Below are positions 52,659-62,226 of a stretch of 64,000 nt of DNA, in pieces. The first letter of the stretch is position 1, and each line of letters begins with the position of its first letter. Source of the stretch: Hyphomicrobiaceae bacterium (GTDB lineage Bacteria > Pseudomonadota > Alphaproteobacteria > Rhizobiales > Hyphomicrobiaceae); assembly GCA_022842785.1 (NCBI GenBank), contig JALHOW010000007.1, positions 62,001 to 126,000 on the forward strand, written 5' to 3'. The position numbers were made by a program, and so were the translations under genes. The notes under the pieces are model-generated. The model saw only the letters and a list, made by a program, of their open reading frames with translations. It made no database searches and was not told where the DNA came from.

Positions 52659-53306
52659 ATGTCGAGCACTCATGAGCATAAGCCCGCGGCAGCTGGCGAC
52701 TTCACGGCGGCGGACGAGCCCTATGCGCTTTTTGCCGATTGGCTTCGCGAGGCCGAGGCGAGCGAGCCCAACGACCCCAATGCCATGTCGCTCGCGACCG
52801 TCGATGCCGACGGCTTGCCGAACGTCCGCATGGTCCTGCTGAAGGGCGTGGATGGCGCCGATGCAACTCCACGTGGCTTCGTCTTCTATACGAACCTCGA
52901 GAGCGCCAAAGGCCGTGAACTCGCGGCAACACCAAAGGCGGCGCTCTGCTTCCACTGGAAAAGCCTGAGGCGCCAGGTGCGCGTACGTGGGCTGGTGTCG
53001 GCGGTCAGCAGCGAGGAGGCCGATGCCTATTTCGCATCGCGCGCGCGAGGCAGCCGGCTCGGTGCCTGGGCGAGCGCACAGTCACGCCCGCTCGAAAGCC
53101 GGTTCGCGCTCGAGAAGGCCGTGGCCACGGTGACGGCGCGCTATCCGATCGGCGAGATCCCGCGCCCGCAGCACTGGTCGGGCTTCCGCATCGCGCCGCT
53201 CGAGATCGAGTTCTGGCACGACCGCCCGTTTCGTCTGCACGACCGGCTGGTGTTCCGCCGGGGCGATGCCGCGGCATTGTGGGAGAAGCAGCGCCTCTAT
53301 CCTTGA
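52659..53306 (+). CDS. pdxH: Pyridoxamine/pyridoxine 5'-phosphate oxidase
   Basis: FMN enzyme that makes pyridoxal 5'-phosphate. The 215-residue product has [56 protein letters not shown], the [14 protein letters not shown] segment and the terminal signature [15 protein letters not shown]...RLHDRLVF. The ATG at 52659 is preferred over upstream in-frame codons without homology. It is convergent with the spermidine-synthase-like gene (12 bases). Confidence 0.95.
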   Translation: MSSTHEHKPAAAGDFTAADEPYALFADWLREAEASEPNDPNAMSLATVDADGLPNVRMVLLKGVDGADATPRGFVFYTNLESAKGRELAATPKAALCFHWKSLRRQVRVRGLVSAVSSEEADAYFASRARGSRLGAWASAQSRPLESRFALEKAVATVTARYPIGEIPRPQHWSGFRIAPLEIEFWHDRPFRLHDRLVFRRGDAAALWEKQRLYP

Positions 53307-53318
53307 GGCGCCGTGATC

Positions 53319-55670
53319 TCAGTACCTGAGCCTCAGCTTCGAGCGGAAGGGCCCGATGATGTCGGAAAAATCATCGGTCCATGGCCTGAGACCGCGCGCA
53401 TCGAGTTCGATGTTCGTCTCGATCTTGCGGAACGGCTCGAGGGTCTCATCGCTCTTGGCGACGACCACGACCGTCGAACTCGTCTGGGCATAGCTACCGT
53501 CCGCCTCGTCGTCCGACACGATCACGGCCTTCGCGCCCTTGACGAGCGGAAGGGTGGCGGCGACGACGCCATCGAGGTCGAGATAGCGGTTCGAGACGTG
53601 CAGCACGAATGCGCCGGTCGGCTTGATCTTCGACATGAAGAGATTGAGCGCTTCCGCAGTCATCAGGTGCACGGGTACGGCATCCGATGAGAAGGCATCG
53701 ACGATGATCAGATCGAAGCTGCCGTCGGCCTCCTTCCCCATTGTGAGGCGCGCGTCACCGAGCACGACATCGGCCTTGGGCTGGCAGCGCGAAAGGAAGG
53801 AGAAGTTGTCGGGATTGGTGGCAATCGAGACCATGAGCGGATCGATCTCGAAGAAGCGCCACTGCTCGCCGGGCTTCGCGAGGCAGGACAGCGAACCGGC
53901 GCCGAGGCCGATCACGCCATAGCGCCCGCGCTGCGGCTCACCACCGGCGGGTGTGCTCTTCTCGAGGGCCTCGCCGATCAGGCTCACGGACTGCGCCATC
54001 GGGCTTTTCGGGTAGTAGTAAGTGCCGGGGATGGGGCGTTCCTTGATCTGGTCGCCCTTCTCGTCGCGGACGCGCTGGGCGCCATGGAGCGTGGTGCCGT
54101 GCATGAGGATGTTGAAATCCCCCGCCGAGCCGACCCGATAGACGCCGAAGTAGCTGCGTTCGGCTTCGCCGCGCTTCACACCCGAGGGGTACAGGACGAT
54201 CGCTGCGAACATCATGAGCGCCATGACGAGCTGGCGCGGCGGCCATTTCCAGAACAGCAGCAGGCCGACGGCGAACACCGCGACGATGGCGGCCGTCATG
54301 CCATACTCGCCGTAATTCAGTTCGAGCGTCGACGCCAGCCAGGGAATCCAGATCAGCGCCAGGATCCCGGTGGCGACGAGCAGCCACATGACCAGCAGCT
54401 CATCGCGATCCTTCCATGAGATCGACAATGCGCGTGGCCGGCATGCCATGGAGAGCGCGAGCAGCAGCGGATACTCGAAGACCTCCGAGAAGATCCTGGG
54501 GGCGATCAGCGCCGCAAAGAGGCCGCCGAGCACCCCGCCGAGCGACATCCAGAGATAGAACTCCGTGAGATAGGCTGCACGCGGCCGCGCCTCATAGAGC
54601 GTGCGATGCGCAACCATCGCCGACGTGAAGAAGACCGCGACGCCCGTGCCGGCCGTCAGGAACCAGCCTTCCTTGACCGTTTGCGAGAGGACGAGCAGCG
54701 CAACGATCACCGAAGCCAGATGCGCGACGAGCAGGACCGGCATTGGGATCAGCGATCGCTCGCGGAAGACGAGCACGAACGTCAGAAGATAGAGCGCGAG
54801 CGGCAGCACCCAGATGAGGGGCGCCGAGGCGACGTCTGTCGATACGTGCGTCGTGAAGGCTGTGAGCAGCGCGGAGGGCACGAGCGCGAGGCCGACCCAG
54901 GAGATGCGCGAGGACCATGACGGCGGCGGACCGGCATCTGCCGCAGAAGGCTCGCCGCCTGCCGCGGCATTGCTCGCGCCTTGCCCCGCGCGCACCGCGA
55001 CATAGGACACGGCAAGCAGCGCGACGAGCACCATGAAACCGATGGTCCAGATGCCGCTCAGCGCCTTGAGCCCAAACGCCGGCTCGAGCAGCACAGGATA
55101 GCTCAACAGGGCAATGAGGCTGCCGAGGTTGCTTGCCGCATAGAGGAAGTACGGATCACGTCCGTGCGGATGACCGGTCGCTGCGAACCACGCCTGCAAC
55201 AGCGGCGCGTTGGCGGCGACGGCGAAGAACGGCAGGCCGACCGCGACAGTGAACAGACCGAGCTGCCAGAAATAGGGCTCACCGGTTGGTGGCTCCGACC
55301 ATCCTGCCGGTAGACTGATCGGCAGGACCACGAAGGCGGCGAGGCATACCGCTAGATGAATGAACCCGCTTGCTCGCGCACCGATCAGTCGGATGACGAG
55401 ATGCGCATAACAGTAACCGGCGAGCAGCGCGCCTTGGAAGAAGCAAAGCGCGACCGCCCATACCGATGGCGAGCCGCCGAGCACGGGCAGCACCATCTTG
55501 GCGAACATCGGCTGGATCGAAAACAGCAGCAGCGCCGAGACGAACGTCGTCAGCGTAAAGAGCCAGAGAATGCCCGGCCCGGCCGAGCTGGCGCCTCCCG
55601 CGAAGCTCGGCGTGGCGGCTGGACCTTCGGCGGTCTCGGGACCACTGACCGGGCCACTTTGATCCTGCAT
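53319..55670 (-). CDS. Membrane-fused spermidine synthase-like protein
   Basis: A 783-residue protein. The N-terminal 500 residues hold about 12-14 hydrophobic helices. The C-terminal 250 residues form a spermidine-synthase/methyltransferase fold with YGVIGLGAGSLSCLAKPGE, FFEIDPLMVSIA, VVLGDARLTM and DLIIVDAFSSDAVPVHLMT. Fused proteins of this kind are widespread and of uncertain activity; aminopropyl transfer is not proven because diagnostic putrescine-site residues are not obvious. The ATG at 55670 has GGAG upstream; TTG 55685 is unlikely. Confidence 0.87.
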   Translation of the reverse strand: MQDQSGPVSGPETAEGPAATPSFAGGASSAGPGILWLFTLTTFVSALLLFSIQPMFAKMVLPVLGGSPSVWAVALCFFQGALLAGYCYAHLVIRLIGARASGFIHLAVCLAAFVVLPISLPAGWSEPPTGEPYFWQLGLFTVAVGLPFFAVAANAPLLQAWFAATGHPHGRDPYFLYAASNLGSLIALLSYPVLLEPAFGLKALSGIWTIGFMVLVALLAVSYVAVRAGQGASNAAAGGEPSAADAGPPPSWSSRISWVGLALVPSALLTAFTTHVSTDVASAPLIWVLPLALYLLTFVLVFRERSLIPMPVLLVAHLASVIVALLVLSQTVKEGWFLTAGTGVAVFFTSAMVAHRTLYEARPRAAYLTEFYLWMSLGGVLGGLFAALIAPRIFSEVFEYPLLLALSMACRPRALSISWKDRDELLVMWLLVATGILALIWIPWLASTLELNYGEYGMTAAIVAVFAVGLLLFWKWPPRQLVMALMMFAAIVLYPSGVKRGEAERSYFGVYRVGSAGDFNILMHGTTLHGAQRVRDEKGDQIKERPIPGTYYYPKSPMAQSVSLIGEALEKSTPAGGEPQRGRYGVIGLGAGSLSCLAKPGEQWRFFEIDPLMVSIATNPDNFSFLSRCQPKADVVLGDARLTMGKEADGSFDLIIVDAFSSDAVPVHLMTAEALNLFMSKIKPTGAFVLHVSNRYLDLDGVVAATLPLVKGAKAVIVSDDEADGSYAQTSSTVVVVAKSDETLEPFRKIETNIELDARGLRPWTDDFSDIIGPFRSKLRLRY

Positions 55671-55758
55671 CGTCACCAGCTCCAAATGTCCGCGGCGCGA
55701 ACGGCCCCCATGGCTTGGCCCGCGCCGCCTTTTTCCTGGTTGAAATAGATGGCTTTCG

Positions 55759-56451
55759 TCAGGCCGTCACCGTCTCACCGACTTTTGGCACAGCAACGTT
55801 GTGCCCGGCCATGGCCTCGACGAACTTCGAGGCGTCGGGGTCGAGCATCCCCGGGAATGTGCCGTAGTGGCAAGGCAGGATGGTTTTGAATGAGAAGAAC
55901 TTCTTGCACGCGAAGGCGGCCCGCTTGCCGCCCATCGTGAAGCGGTCGCCGATCGGTACGATGCCGATATCGGGCTTGTGGAACTCGGCGATCAGGCTCA
56001 TGCCGCCGAACATGTCGGTGTCGCCCATGTGATAGACCGTCTTGCCTTCCTTGGCCGTGACGATGATGCCATTGGGATTGCCGAGATAGACGCCTCCGCT
56101 CGAGGAGGAGTGCAGCGCGTCGACGAGCGTCAGCTCGAAGTCGTCGAAGCCGACGCTTCCGCCCGTATTGCCCGGCTGCAGCTTCTCCGCGCCCTTGGAT
56201 GCGACGTGCAGGGCCAGTTCGTAGTTCGCGAACAGCGCGGCGCCATTGCGTTTGCAGATCTCGCCGGCATCGCCGATGTGGTCGTCATGCCCATGCGTGA
56301 TCGCGACATGGGTCACGCCGTCGACCGCCTTTTCCCAGGCAACACCGGACTTTTCGAACGTCGGATTGCCCTTCAGGAAGGGGTCGATCAACAGCACACT
56401 GCTTCCAGTTTCAATTCGGAAGCACGAATGTCCGAACCATGTAATCTTCAT
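55759..56451 (-). CDS. UPF0173-family metal-dependent hydrolase
   Basis: A 230-residue metallo-beta-lactamase-fold protein. It starts MKITWFGHSCFRIETGSSVLLIDPF. The metal site is THGHDDHIGDA, with further ligands in YHMGDTDMFGGM and ILPCHYGTFPGM. This pattern is the conserved UPF0173 (YtkL-like) set. The ATG at 56451 has GGAG at correct distance, unlike the in-frame GTG at 56463. It is divergent from ruvX. The physiological substrate is unknown. Confidence 0.92.
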   Translation of the reverse strand: MKITWFGHSCFRIETGSSVLLIDPFLKGNPTFEKSGVAWEKAVDGVTHVAITHGHDDHIGDAGEICKRNGAALFANYELALHVASKGAEKLQPGNTGGSVGFDDFELTLVDALHSSSSGGVYLGNPNGIIVTAKEGKTVYHMGDTDMFGGMSLIAEFHKPDIGIVPIGDRFTMGGKRAAFACKKFFSFKTILPCHYGTFPGMLDPDASKFVEAMAGHNVAVPKVGETVTA

Positions 56452-56552
56452 TGAGCCGTTCACTCCTTTGGCGGATCCTTACCCGGTTGCGGGTCGGATT
56501 TGAGGCCCTGGCGGGCCTGTCATCACCGTTGAAGTGCAGGTATAAGGCCCGA

Positions 56553-57089
56553 ATGACAAGCGATAAACCCCCCGTTGCTGACGCTTGCGTGAAGGCCAAG
56601 CCGCCCGCTGCGACGATCCTCGATGTCGAGGCCTTCGCCGCTGTGCTTCCGGCTGCTGCGCGCCTCATCGGTGTCGATGTCGGCACGAAGACGCTCGGCC
56701 TCGCACTGTCCGATCTCTCGCGCACGATCGCGAGTGGTCTCGAGACCATCCGCCGCACCAAATTCAAAGCCGATGCCGAGCGCCTCGTTGCGCTCGTACG
56801 CGAGCACAAAGTTGCAGGTCTCGTCATTGGTCTGCCGATCAGCCTCGATGGCTCATCGGGACCGCGTGCGCAGGCATCGCAATCGTTCGCGCGGCTGATC
56901 GGGCCCTTGGCGGACGTGCCCATTCTCATGTGGGACGAGCGCCTCACCACCGCCCAGGCCGAGCGCCTGCTGATCGAGGCCGATGCGTCGCGCAAACGCC
57001 GCGCCGAGGTCATCGACAAGATGGCGGCGACACTCATCCTCCAGGGCGCGCTCGATCGCATGCGCGCATTTCGGCCATCAGGGCAATAG
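56553..57089 (+). CDS. ruvX: RuvX/YqgF RNase H-fold nuclease (pre-16S rRNA processing)
   Basis: A 178-residue YqgF-family protein, shown in E. coli to process the 5' end of pre-16S rRNA and originally called a putative Holliday-junction resolvase. Core motifs: LIGVDVGTKTLGLALSD (first acid), GLVIGLPISLDGSSGPRA, and the terminal MWDERLTTAQAERLL...KRRAEVIDKMAATLILQ. About 30 residues precede the usual start. The ATG at 56553 is the first good one. Its stop is 6 bases before miaA. Confidence 0.93.
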   Translation: MTSDKPPVADACVKAKPPAATILDVEAFAAVLPAAARLIGVDVGTKTLGLALSDLSRTIASGLETIRRTKFKADAERLVALVREHKVAGLVIGLPISLDGSSGPRAQASQSFARLIGPLADVPILMWDERLTTAQAERLLIEADASRKRRAEVIDKMAATLILQGALDRMRAFRPSGQ

Positions 57090-57095
57090 CGTGCC

Positions 57096-57965
57096 ATGCC
57101 GGGTCCGATCCTGATCGCGGGGCCGACGGCTTCGGGAAAAACGGCCCTGGCGCTGGACATGGCGCTTCGGCATGGCGGCGCGATCATCAACGCCGACTCC
57201 ATGCAGGTCTATCGCGAGTTGCGCATTCTGACTGCACGGCCGACGCCTGATGAGGAGGCACAGGTCCCGCATCGCCTGTTCGGCCACGTCAGCGTGCGGG
57301 ACGCCTATTCCGTTGGCCGCTGGCTCGATGACGTCGCGGGAGCACTCGCGTGGTGCGCGGAAGCTGATCGCCGGCCGGTCATCGTCGGCGGGACAGGTCT
57401 TTATTTCAAAGCATTGCTGGAGGGCCTGGCGCCCGTGCCGCCGGTCGACCCGGAAATCCGCGCGCACTGGCGGGGTGAGGCTGGCCGCCGCGCGGCTACA
57501 CAGCTCCACGTCGTGCTCGCAGAGCGTGATCCGGAGATGGCATCCCGCCTCGATCGGGGGGATACGCAACGTATTGTGCGCGCGCTGGAGGTCATCGATA
57601 GCACGGGTGTCTCGCTAGCGGAGTGGCAGCGGCGGCCCGGCGTTCCCTTGATCCGGGAGGCCGATGCGGATCGCTTCGTCATCCGACGCCCGCGCGCGGA
57701 GGTCCGGCACCGGGTCGACGTCAGGTTCGACGCCATGATCGCTGAAGGTGCGCTGGGGGAGGCGCGTGCGATTGCAGAGCTCCGGCTCGACCCCGAGCTT
57801 CCTGCCGCCCGGGCCCATGGCTTGCGCCCGCTTCTCAGCCATCTGAGGGGGGATATCGATCTTGCAGCTGCAATAGAAGCCGGCAAGCTCGAGACGCGCC
57901 AATACGTCAAACGTCAGGAAATCTGGATCAAGCGTAATATGATTGCGTGGATAAATATGAATTAG
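57096..57965 (+). CDS. miaA: tRNA dimethylallyltransferase
   Basis: Adds dimethylallyl to A37 of tRNAs that read UNN codons. The 289-residue product shows the P-loop LIAGPTASGKTALALDMA, INADSMQVYRELRILTARP, VGGTGLYFKALLEGLAPVP and DTQRIVRALEV. It starts 6 bases after ruvX. The final residues (QYVKRQEIWIKRNM) are the expected C-terminal helix. The AT-rich stretch just after its stop (57960-58010) may contain the ilvB promoter. Confidence 0.96.
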   Translation: MPGPILIAGPTASGKTALALDMALRHGGAIINADSMQVYRELRILTARPTPDEEAQVPHRLFGHVSVRDAYSVGRWLDDVAGALAWCAEADRRPVIVGGTGLYFKALLEGLAPVPPVDPEIRAHWRGEAGRRAATQLHVVLAERDPEMASRLDRGDTQRIVRALEVIDSTGVSLAEWQRRPGVPLIREADADRFVIRRPRAEVRHRVDVRFDAMIAEGALGEARAIAELRLDPELPAARAHGLRPLLSHLRGDIDLAAAIEAGKLETRQYVKRQEIWIKRNMIAWINMN

Positions 57966-58139
57966 CAATATTAATGCTATTTAATGGCCTATTGAGCCAC
58001 ATAAATCGAATTCGCTTGACCGTGCAGCGTCTTGAGATCAAAGACGCGGCTACATCCGAAGCTCGACCGCTTGCGTAAGCCGCCCTCGTGGCCGGCCGCA
58101 ATTTTTCGGCGCGCTTCGTGGCAAGCAAAGGGGAGCCCC

Positions 58140-59915
58140 ATGGCACGCACGATGACCGGCGCCGAAATGGTGATCAAGGTTCTGGCCGAGCAGGGTGTCG
58201 ACTTTCTATTCGGCTATCCCGGCGGCGCCGTGCTGCCCATCTACGACGAGCTCTTCCAGCAGGAGCAGGTGAAGCACATCCTCGTCCGCCAGGAGGGCGG
58301 TGCGGTCCATGCCGCCGAGGGTTATGCGCGCTCGACGGGCAAGGTCGGCGTCGTGCTCGTCACCTCGGGGCCCGGCGCGACCAACGCCGTCACCGGCCTG
58401 ACGGACGCCCTGATGGATTCGATCCCCGTCGTCTGCCTCACCGGGCAGGTGCCGACCCACCTCATCGGCAATGACGCCTTCCAGGAATGCGACACGATCG
58501 GCATCACGCGCCCCTGCACCAAGCACAACTGGCTGGTCAAGGACGTCAACGATCTCGCCCGCATCCTCCATGAGGCGTTCTACATCGCAAAGAGCGGCCG
58601 CCCCGGTCCCGTCGTCGTCGACATTCCCAAGGACGTGCAGTTCGCGACCGGCACGTATGTCTCGGCCTCGAACACGCCGATCGCACACAAGAGCTACCGT
58701 CCGAAGCTCAAAGGCGACCAGCCGGCCATTCAGCGCGCCGTCGAGTTGATGGCCAGCGCGAAGAAGCCGGTGTTCTACACAGGCGGCGGTGTCATCAATT
58801 CCGGCCCCAAGGCGAGCCAGCTCCTGCGCGAGCTCGTCCGCCAGACGGGCTTCCCGATCACGTCGACGCTCATGGGGCTCGGCGCCTATCCGGCGTCCGA
58901 CAAGCAGTGGCTCGGCATGCTCGGCATGCATGGCACGTACGAGTCGAACATGGCCATGCACGATTGCGATCTGCTGATCAACATCGGCGCCCGCTTCGAC
59001 GACCGCATCACCGGGCGCACGGACGCCTTCTCGCCCGGCAGCCGCAAGATCCACATCGACATCGATCCCTCCTCGATTAACAAGAACATCACGGTGGATG
59101 TGCCGATCGTCGGTGACTGCGCCTATGTGCTCGAGGACATGATCCGCGCCTGGCGCGGCCTCGCGGCGACGCCGGAGAAGAGCGCCCTCAAGGGCTGGTG
59201 GAAGCAGATCGACCAATGGCGTGCCGTCAACAGCCTCAAGTATAAGTCGCAGGCTGACGTGATCATGCCGCAGCTCGCGCTCGAGCGGCTGCAGGCGCAT
59301 ATCAAGGACCGCGACGTCTATATCTCGACCGAAGTCGGCCAGCACCAGATGTGGGCCGCGCAGTTTCTGAAGTTCGACGAGCCGAACCGTTGGCTGACGA
59401 GCGGCGGCCTCGGCACCATGGGTTATGGGCTTCCGGCTGCAATCGGCGCGCAGATCGCGCATCCGAAGTCGCTTTGCATCGACGTTGCGGGCGACGCTTC
59501 GATCCTCATGAACATCCAGGAGATGTCGACAGCCGTGCAGTACCGCCTGCCGGTCAAGGTCTTCATCCTCAACAATCAGTACATGGGCATGGTGCGCCAG
59601 TGGCAGCAGCTCCTGCACGGCAATCGCTATTCGGAGAGCTACACGGAAGCCCTGCCGGATTTCGTCAAGCTTGCGGAGGCCTATGGCGGCGTCGGCATGC
59701 GGTGCGATCATCCCGCAGATCTCGATGATGCCATCAAGGCGATGATCGCGGTTAAGGACAAGCCGGTCATTTTCGACTGCCGCGTCGCCGCGCTCGCCAA
59801 CTGCTTCCCCATGATCCCCTCGGGCAAGGCGCACAATCAAATGCTGCTCGGCGAGGACGTCTCGGCGGAAGAGATCGAGAAGGCCATCGGCAAGGACGGC
59901 AAGGTGCTGGTGTAA
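58140..59915 (+). CDS. ilvB: Acetolactate synthase, large subunit
   Basis: Thiamine-diphosphate enzyme of valine, leucine and isoleucine synthesis. The 591-residue product carries GVDFLFGYPGGAVLPIYDEL, the catalytic Glu in VRQEGGAVHAAEGYARS, the FAD region GARFDDRITGRTDAF, and the ThDP motif starting GDASILMNIQEMSTAVQY and ending with ILNN. The ATG at 58140 follows AAGGGGAG. The upstream leader has a 7-bp stem (GCGTCTT/AAGACGC near 58030) but no visible leader peptide. ilvN is 1.75 kb downstream, separated by two genes. Confidence 0.97.
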   Translation: MARTMTGAEMVIKVLAEQGVDFLFGYPGGAVLPIYDELFQQEQVKHILVRQEGGAVHAAEGYARSTGKVGVVLVTSGPGATNAVTGLTDALMDSIPVVCLTGQVPTHLIGNDAFQECDTIGITRPCTKHNWLVKDVNDLARILHEAFYIAKSGRPGPVVVDIPKDVQFATGTYVSASNTPIAHKSYRPKLKGDQPAIQRAVELMASAKKPVFYTGGGVINSGPKASQLLRELVRQTGFPITSTLMGLGAYPASDKQWLGMLGMHGTYESNMAMHDCDLLINIGARFDDRITGRTDAFSPGSRKIHIDIDPSSINKNITVDVPIVGDCAYVLEDMIRAWRGLAATPEKSALKGWWKQIDQWRAVNSLKYKSQADVIMPQLALERLQAHIKDRDVYISTEVGQHQMWAAQFLKFDEPNRWLTSGGLGTMGYGLPAAIGAQIAHPKSLCIDVAGDASILMNIQEMSTAVQYRLPVKVFILNNQYMGMVRQWQQLLHGNRYSESYTEALPDFVKLAEAYGGVGMRCDHPADLDDAIKAMIAVKDKPVIFDCRVAALANCFPMIPSGKAHNQMLLGEDVSAEEIEKAIGKDGKVLV

Positions 59916-59956
59916 GCGCTCATGCGCACCCACGAGCACTAGCCGGCCGGTCACCC

Positions 59957-60853
59957 ATGCCTTTGGCGGATGTCATGACCCCTTCGGAAACACTGCAGCA
60001 CTACGCGCAGCAAGATGCGCTGACGCACCCTGCGGGCCTTGCGCCTCTCTATGATGCGCTGCCCGTTGGTGCGCCGGCACTCTGCAATGTCATGTCGGGG
60101 TTGATCGTCCATACCTCCTGGGCGGACAAGTACGGCATTCCGCCGGGGACGCCGCTGCCACGCGAGACGAAGCCGGTTGCCGAGCGGTTGGCCGAGATCA
60201 ATCAGCTCTTCGACGGCAGTCTCATGGAGCAGCGCGCGCCGACACAGCGTCCGTTTGGTACCTGCCGGGATTTCGCGTTGCTTATTTGCAGTGCTCTCCG
60301 CCATCGCGGGGTTCCGGCGCGCGTTCGCTGCGGCTTTGCGACGTACTTCGCCGGGCGCCGCTTCGCCGATCACTGGATCTGTGAGTATTGGCTCGCCGAG
60401 CAGGAGAGATGGGCTGCTGCGGATGCCCAGATCGACGCACTCCAGCGCGAGCATTTGGCAATCGGCTTCGATACGGCGGATCTGCCTGCGGGTGCGTTTC
60501 TTTCCGCGCCGGCGGCATGGGCGCTGGCACGGTCCGGGAATGCCTCAGCCGATGAATTCGGTCACGGCGACGCAAATGGTCTCTGGTTCCTGAGCGTCAA
60601 TCTTCACCGCGATCTCCTGGCGGTCGCCAATCGCCACATGTCGGCCTGGGATAGCTGGCGCACTGCCGACGAGGAGAGCCGACATCTGTCGGAGGTTGAT
60701 CTCGCGGCCTGCGATCGACTTGCCGCTGCTGTGGCCGCGGCTGTGGTATCGGGGAACGTCGCGGTTCTGGAAGGGCTCGCCAATGGCAAGCTGACGCCGC
60801 CGTGGTATCAGGCATCGAATTTGCGCAAACAGGAGCAGGGGCGTTCGCACTGA
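59957..60853 (+). CDS. Transglutaminase-like domain protein
   Basis: A 298-residue protein of the transglutaminase-like superfamily. The papain-type triad is visible: Cys103 in PFGTCRDFALLICSALRHRG, His139 in RRFADHWICEYW, and an Asp at 156 in RWAAADAQID. Bacterial members are cysteine proteases or amidases. It is cytoplasmic (no signal peptide). Start at 59957, or at the in-frame ATG at 59975. It lies between ilvB and ilvN, an unusual place. Confidence 0.82.
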   Translation: MPLADVMTPSETLQHYAQQDALTHPAGLAPLYDALPVGAPALCNVMSGLIVHTSWADKYGIPPGTPLPRETKPVAERLAEINQLFDGSLMEQRAPTQRPFGTCRDFALLICSALRHRGVPARVRCGFATYFAGRRFADHWICEYWLAEQERWAAADAQIDALQREHLAIGFDTADLPAGAFLSAPAAWALARSGNASADEFGHGDANGLWFLSVNLHRDLLAVANRHMSAWDSWRTADEESRHLSEVDLAACDRLAAAVAAAVVSGNVAVLEGLANGKLTPPWYQASNLRKQEQGRSH

Positions 60854-60867
60854 CGCGCGGGCTCGCC

Positions 60868-61644
60868 ATGAAAGACATCATGCATCTCTACGTCGCCAAC
60901 AAGCTCTACTCGTCCTGGTCGCTCCGGCCGTGGATCCTGATGACCGCGCTCGAGATCCCGTTCAAGGAGACGGTGATCCCCATGTACTTCCCGGACTCCA
61001 AGGCGCGGATGCTCGACGTCTCGCCGACAGGCAAGATGCCGGCTTTGGTCGTACCACCCTCCGATATGCCGTCGGACGGAAGTGCTGTCTCCGGCACCTG
61101 TGGCGGCTCCCATCAGGTGATCTGGGAGAGTCTCGCGATCATGGAGTTCTTGCACGAGCGCTTCCCGGACAAGGGCGTCTGGCCAAAAGTGCCCGCCGCA
61201 CGCGCTCATGCGCGCGCCATCTCCAGCGAAATGCACGCCGGCTTCCAAGCTCTTCGCCAGATGTGCCCGATGAATCTCAGCAAGCGCTTTGCGCCGAAGG
61301 AACTCTCGTCGGACGTGTCCGACAACGTGCGTCGGCTCGAAGGCATGTGGTCCGACTGCCGGCGCCGGTTCGCCGCAGGCGGCGATTTCCTGTTCGGCGA
61401 GTTCTGCGCCGCAGATGCGATGTATGCGCCCGTGGTCACCCGGCTCGATACCTACCAGGTGCCGGTCTCATCCGAGACGCGGCGATACATGAACGCGGTG
61501 CTCTCTCATCCGGCATTCGTGAAGTGGCGGACCGAGGCCCTCGCGGAGCCCTGGACCATCGACCACTACGAGGAAGGCTGGACTGCCGTCGAGACCTTCC
61601 ACACGGGTGCCGCGCGCACCGATCATCCCCGCCACAAAGCCTGA
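60868..61644 (+). CDS. Glutathione S-transferase family protein
   Basis: A 258-residue GST. The N-domain starts HLYVANKLYSSWSLRPWILMTALEIPFKE, with the SSWS-type active-site serine region of the MAAI/zeta-like bacterial group. SPTGKMPALVV and the cap SLAIMEFLHERFPDK follow. A 20-residue insertion with a Cys (GSAVSGTCGGSHQ) sits before the cap. The C-domain has DFLFGEFCAADAMYAPVVTRL. It lies 18 bases before ilvN, probably co-transcribed. Confidence 0.85.
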   Translation: MKDIMHLYVANKLYSSWSLRPWILMTALEIPFKETVIPMYFPDSKARMLDVSPTGKMPALVVPPSDMPSDGSAVSGTCGGSHQVIWESLAIMEFLHERFPDKGVWPKVPAARAHARAISSEMHAGFQALRQMCPMNLSKRFAPKELSSDVSDNVRRLEGMWSDCRRRFAAGGDFLFGEFCAADAMYAPVVTRLDTYQVPVSSETRRYMNAVLSHPAFVKWRTEALAEPWTIDHYEEGWTAVETFHTGAARTDHPRHKA

Positions 61645-61662
61645 GGATTGAGGATTTCCGCC

Positions 61663-62226
61663 ATGTCAGAGAAAGGCACCGGCTCCGCCTACTTCCTGGA
61701 GGAGCGCAAGGACGCCAGCGAGCGGCACACATTCTCCATCCTGGTCGACAACGAGCCGGGCGTGCTGGCGCGCATTGCCTCGCTCTTCTCCGGGCGCGGC
61801 TACAATATCGAGAGCCTGACCGTGTCTGAGACCGACGAGGCGCGTCGTCTCTCGCGCTTCACTGTCGTCACGACCGGCACGCCCATGGTGCTGACGCAGA
61901 TCCGCAATCAACTCGATCGGCTGGTGCCGGTGCACAGCGTTACGGATCTCACCGTCGGCGGCCAGCCCATCGAGCGCGAGTTGGCGCTGGTCAAGGTCGC
62001 GGGCAAGGGCGAGAAGCGCATCGAGGCGTTGCGGCTCGCCGAAATCTTCCGCGCGAGCGTCGTCGACACGTCGACCGAGCATTTCGTGTTCGAGATCACC
62101 GGCAAGTCGTCGAAGATCGAGCAGTTCATCTCGATCATGCGCGAGCTGGGCCTCGTCGAAGTTTCGCGCACGGGCATCGCGGCCATGGCGCGGGGTGCAC
62201 AGGGGCTCGCTGATCAGAAAGGATAG
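61663..62226 (+). CDS. ilvN: Acetolactate synthase, small (regulatory) subunit
   Basis: A 187-residue regulatory subunit that confers valine feedback inhibition on IlvB. The N-terminal ACT domain reads HTFSILVDNEPGVLARIASLFSGRGYNIESL (about 22-52). The C-terminal domain includes ERELALVKVAGKGEKRIEALRLAEIFRA and FEITGKSSKIEQFISIMRELGLVEVSRTG. The ATG at 61663 follows GAGGATT. The 3' end overlaps the convergent aldehyde dehydrogenase gene by 13 bases. Confidence 0.96.
   Translation: MSEKGTGSAYFLEERKDASERHTFSILVDNEPGVLARIASLFSGRGYNIESLTVSETDEARRLSRFTVVTTGTPMVLTQIRNQLDRLVPVHSVTDLTVGGQPIERELALVKVAGKGEKRIEALRLAEIFRASVVDTSTEHFVFEITGKSSKIEQFISIMRELGLVEVSRTGIAAMARGAQGLADQKG

Noticed and set aside
57971-57985. 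Possible CtrA site after miaA
   Set aside because: The two TTAA elements are separated by six bases, not seven.
57966-58139. Branched-chain amino acid leader peptide or riboswitch before ilvB
   Set aside because: One 7-bp stem is present, but there is no run of Ile/Val/Leu codons, no terminator and no recognised aptamer core.
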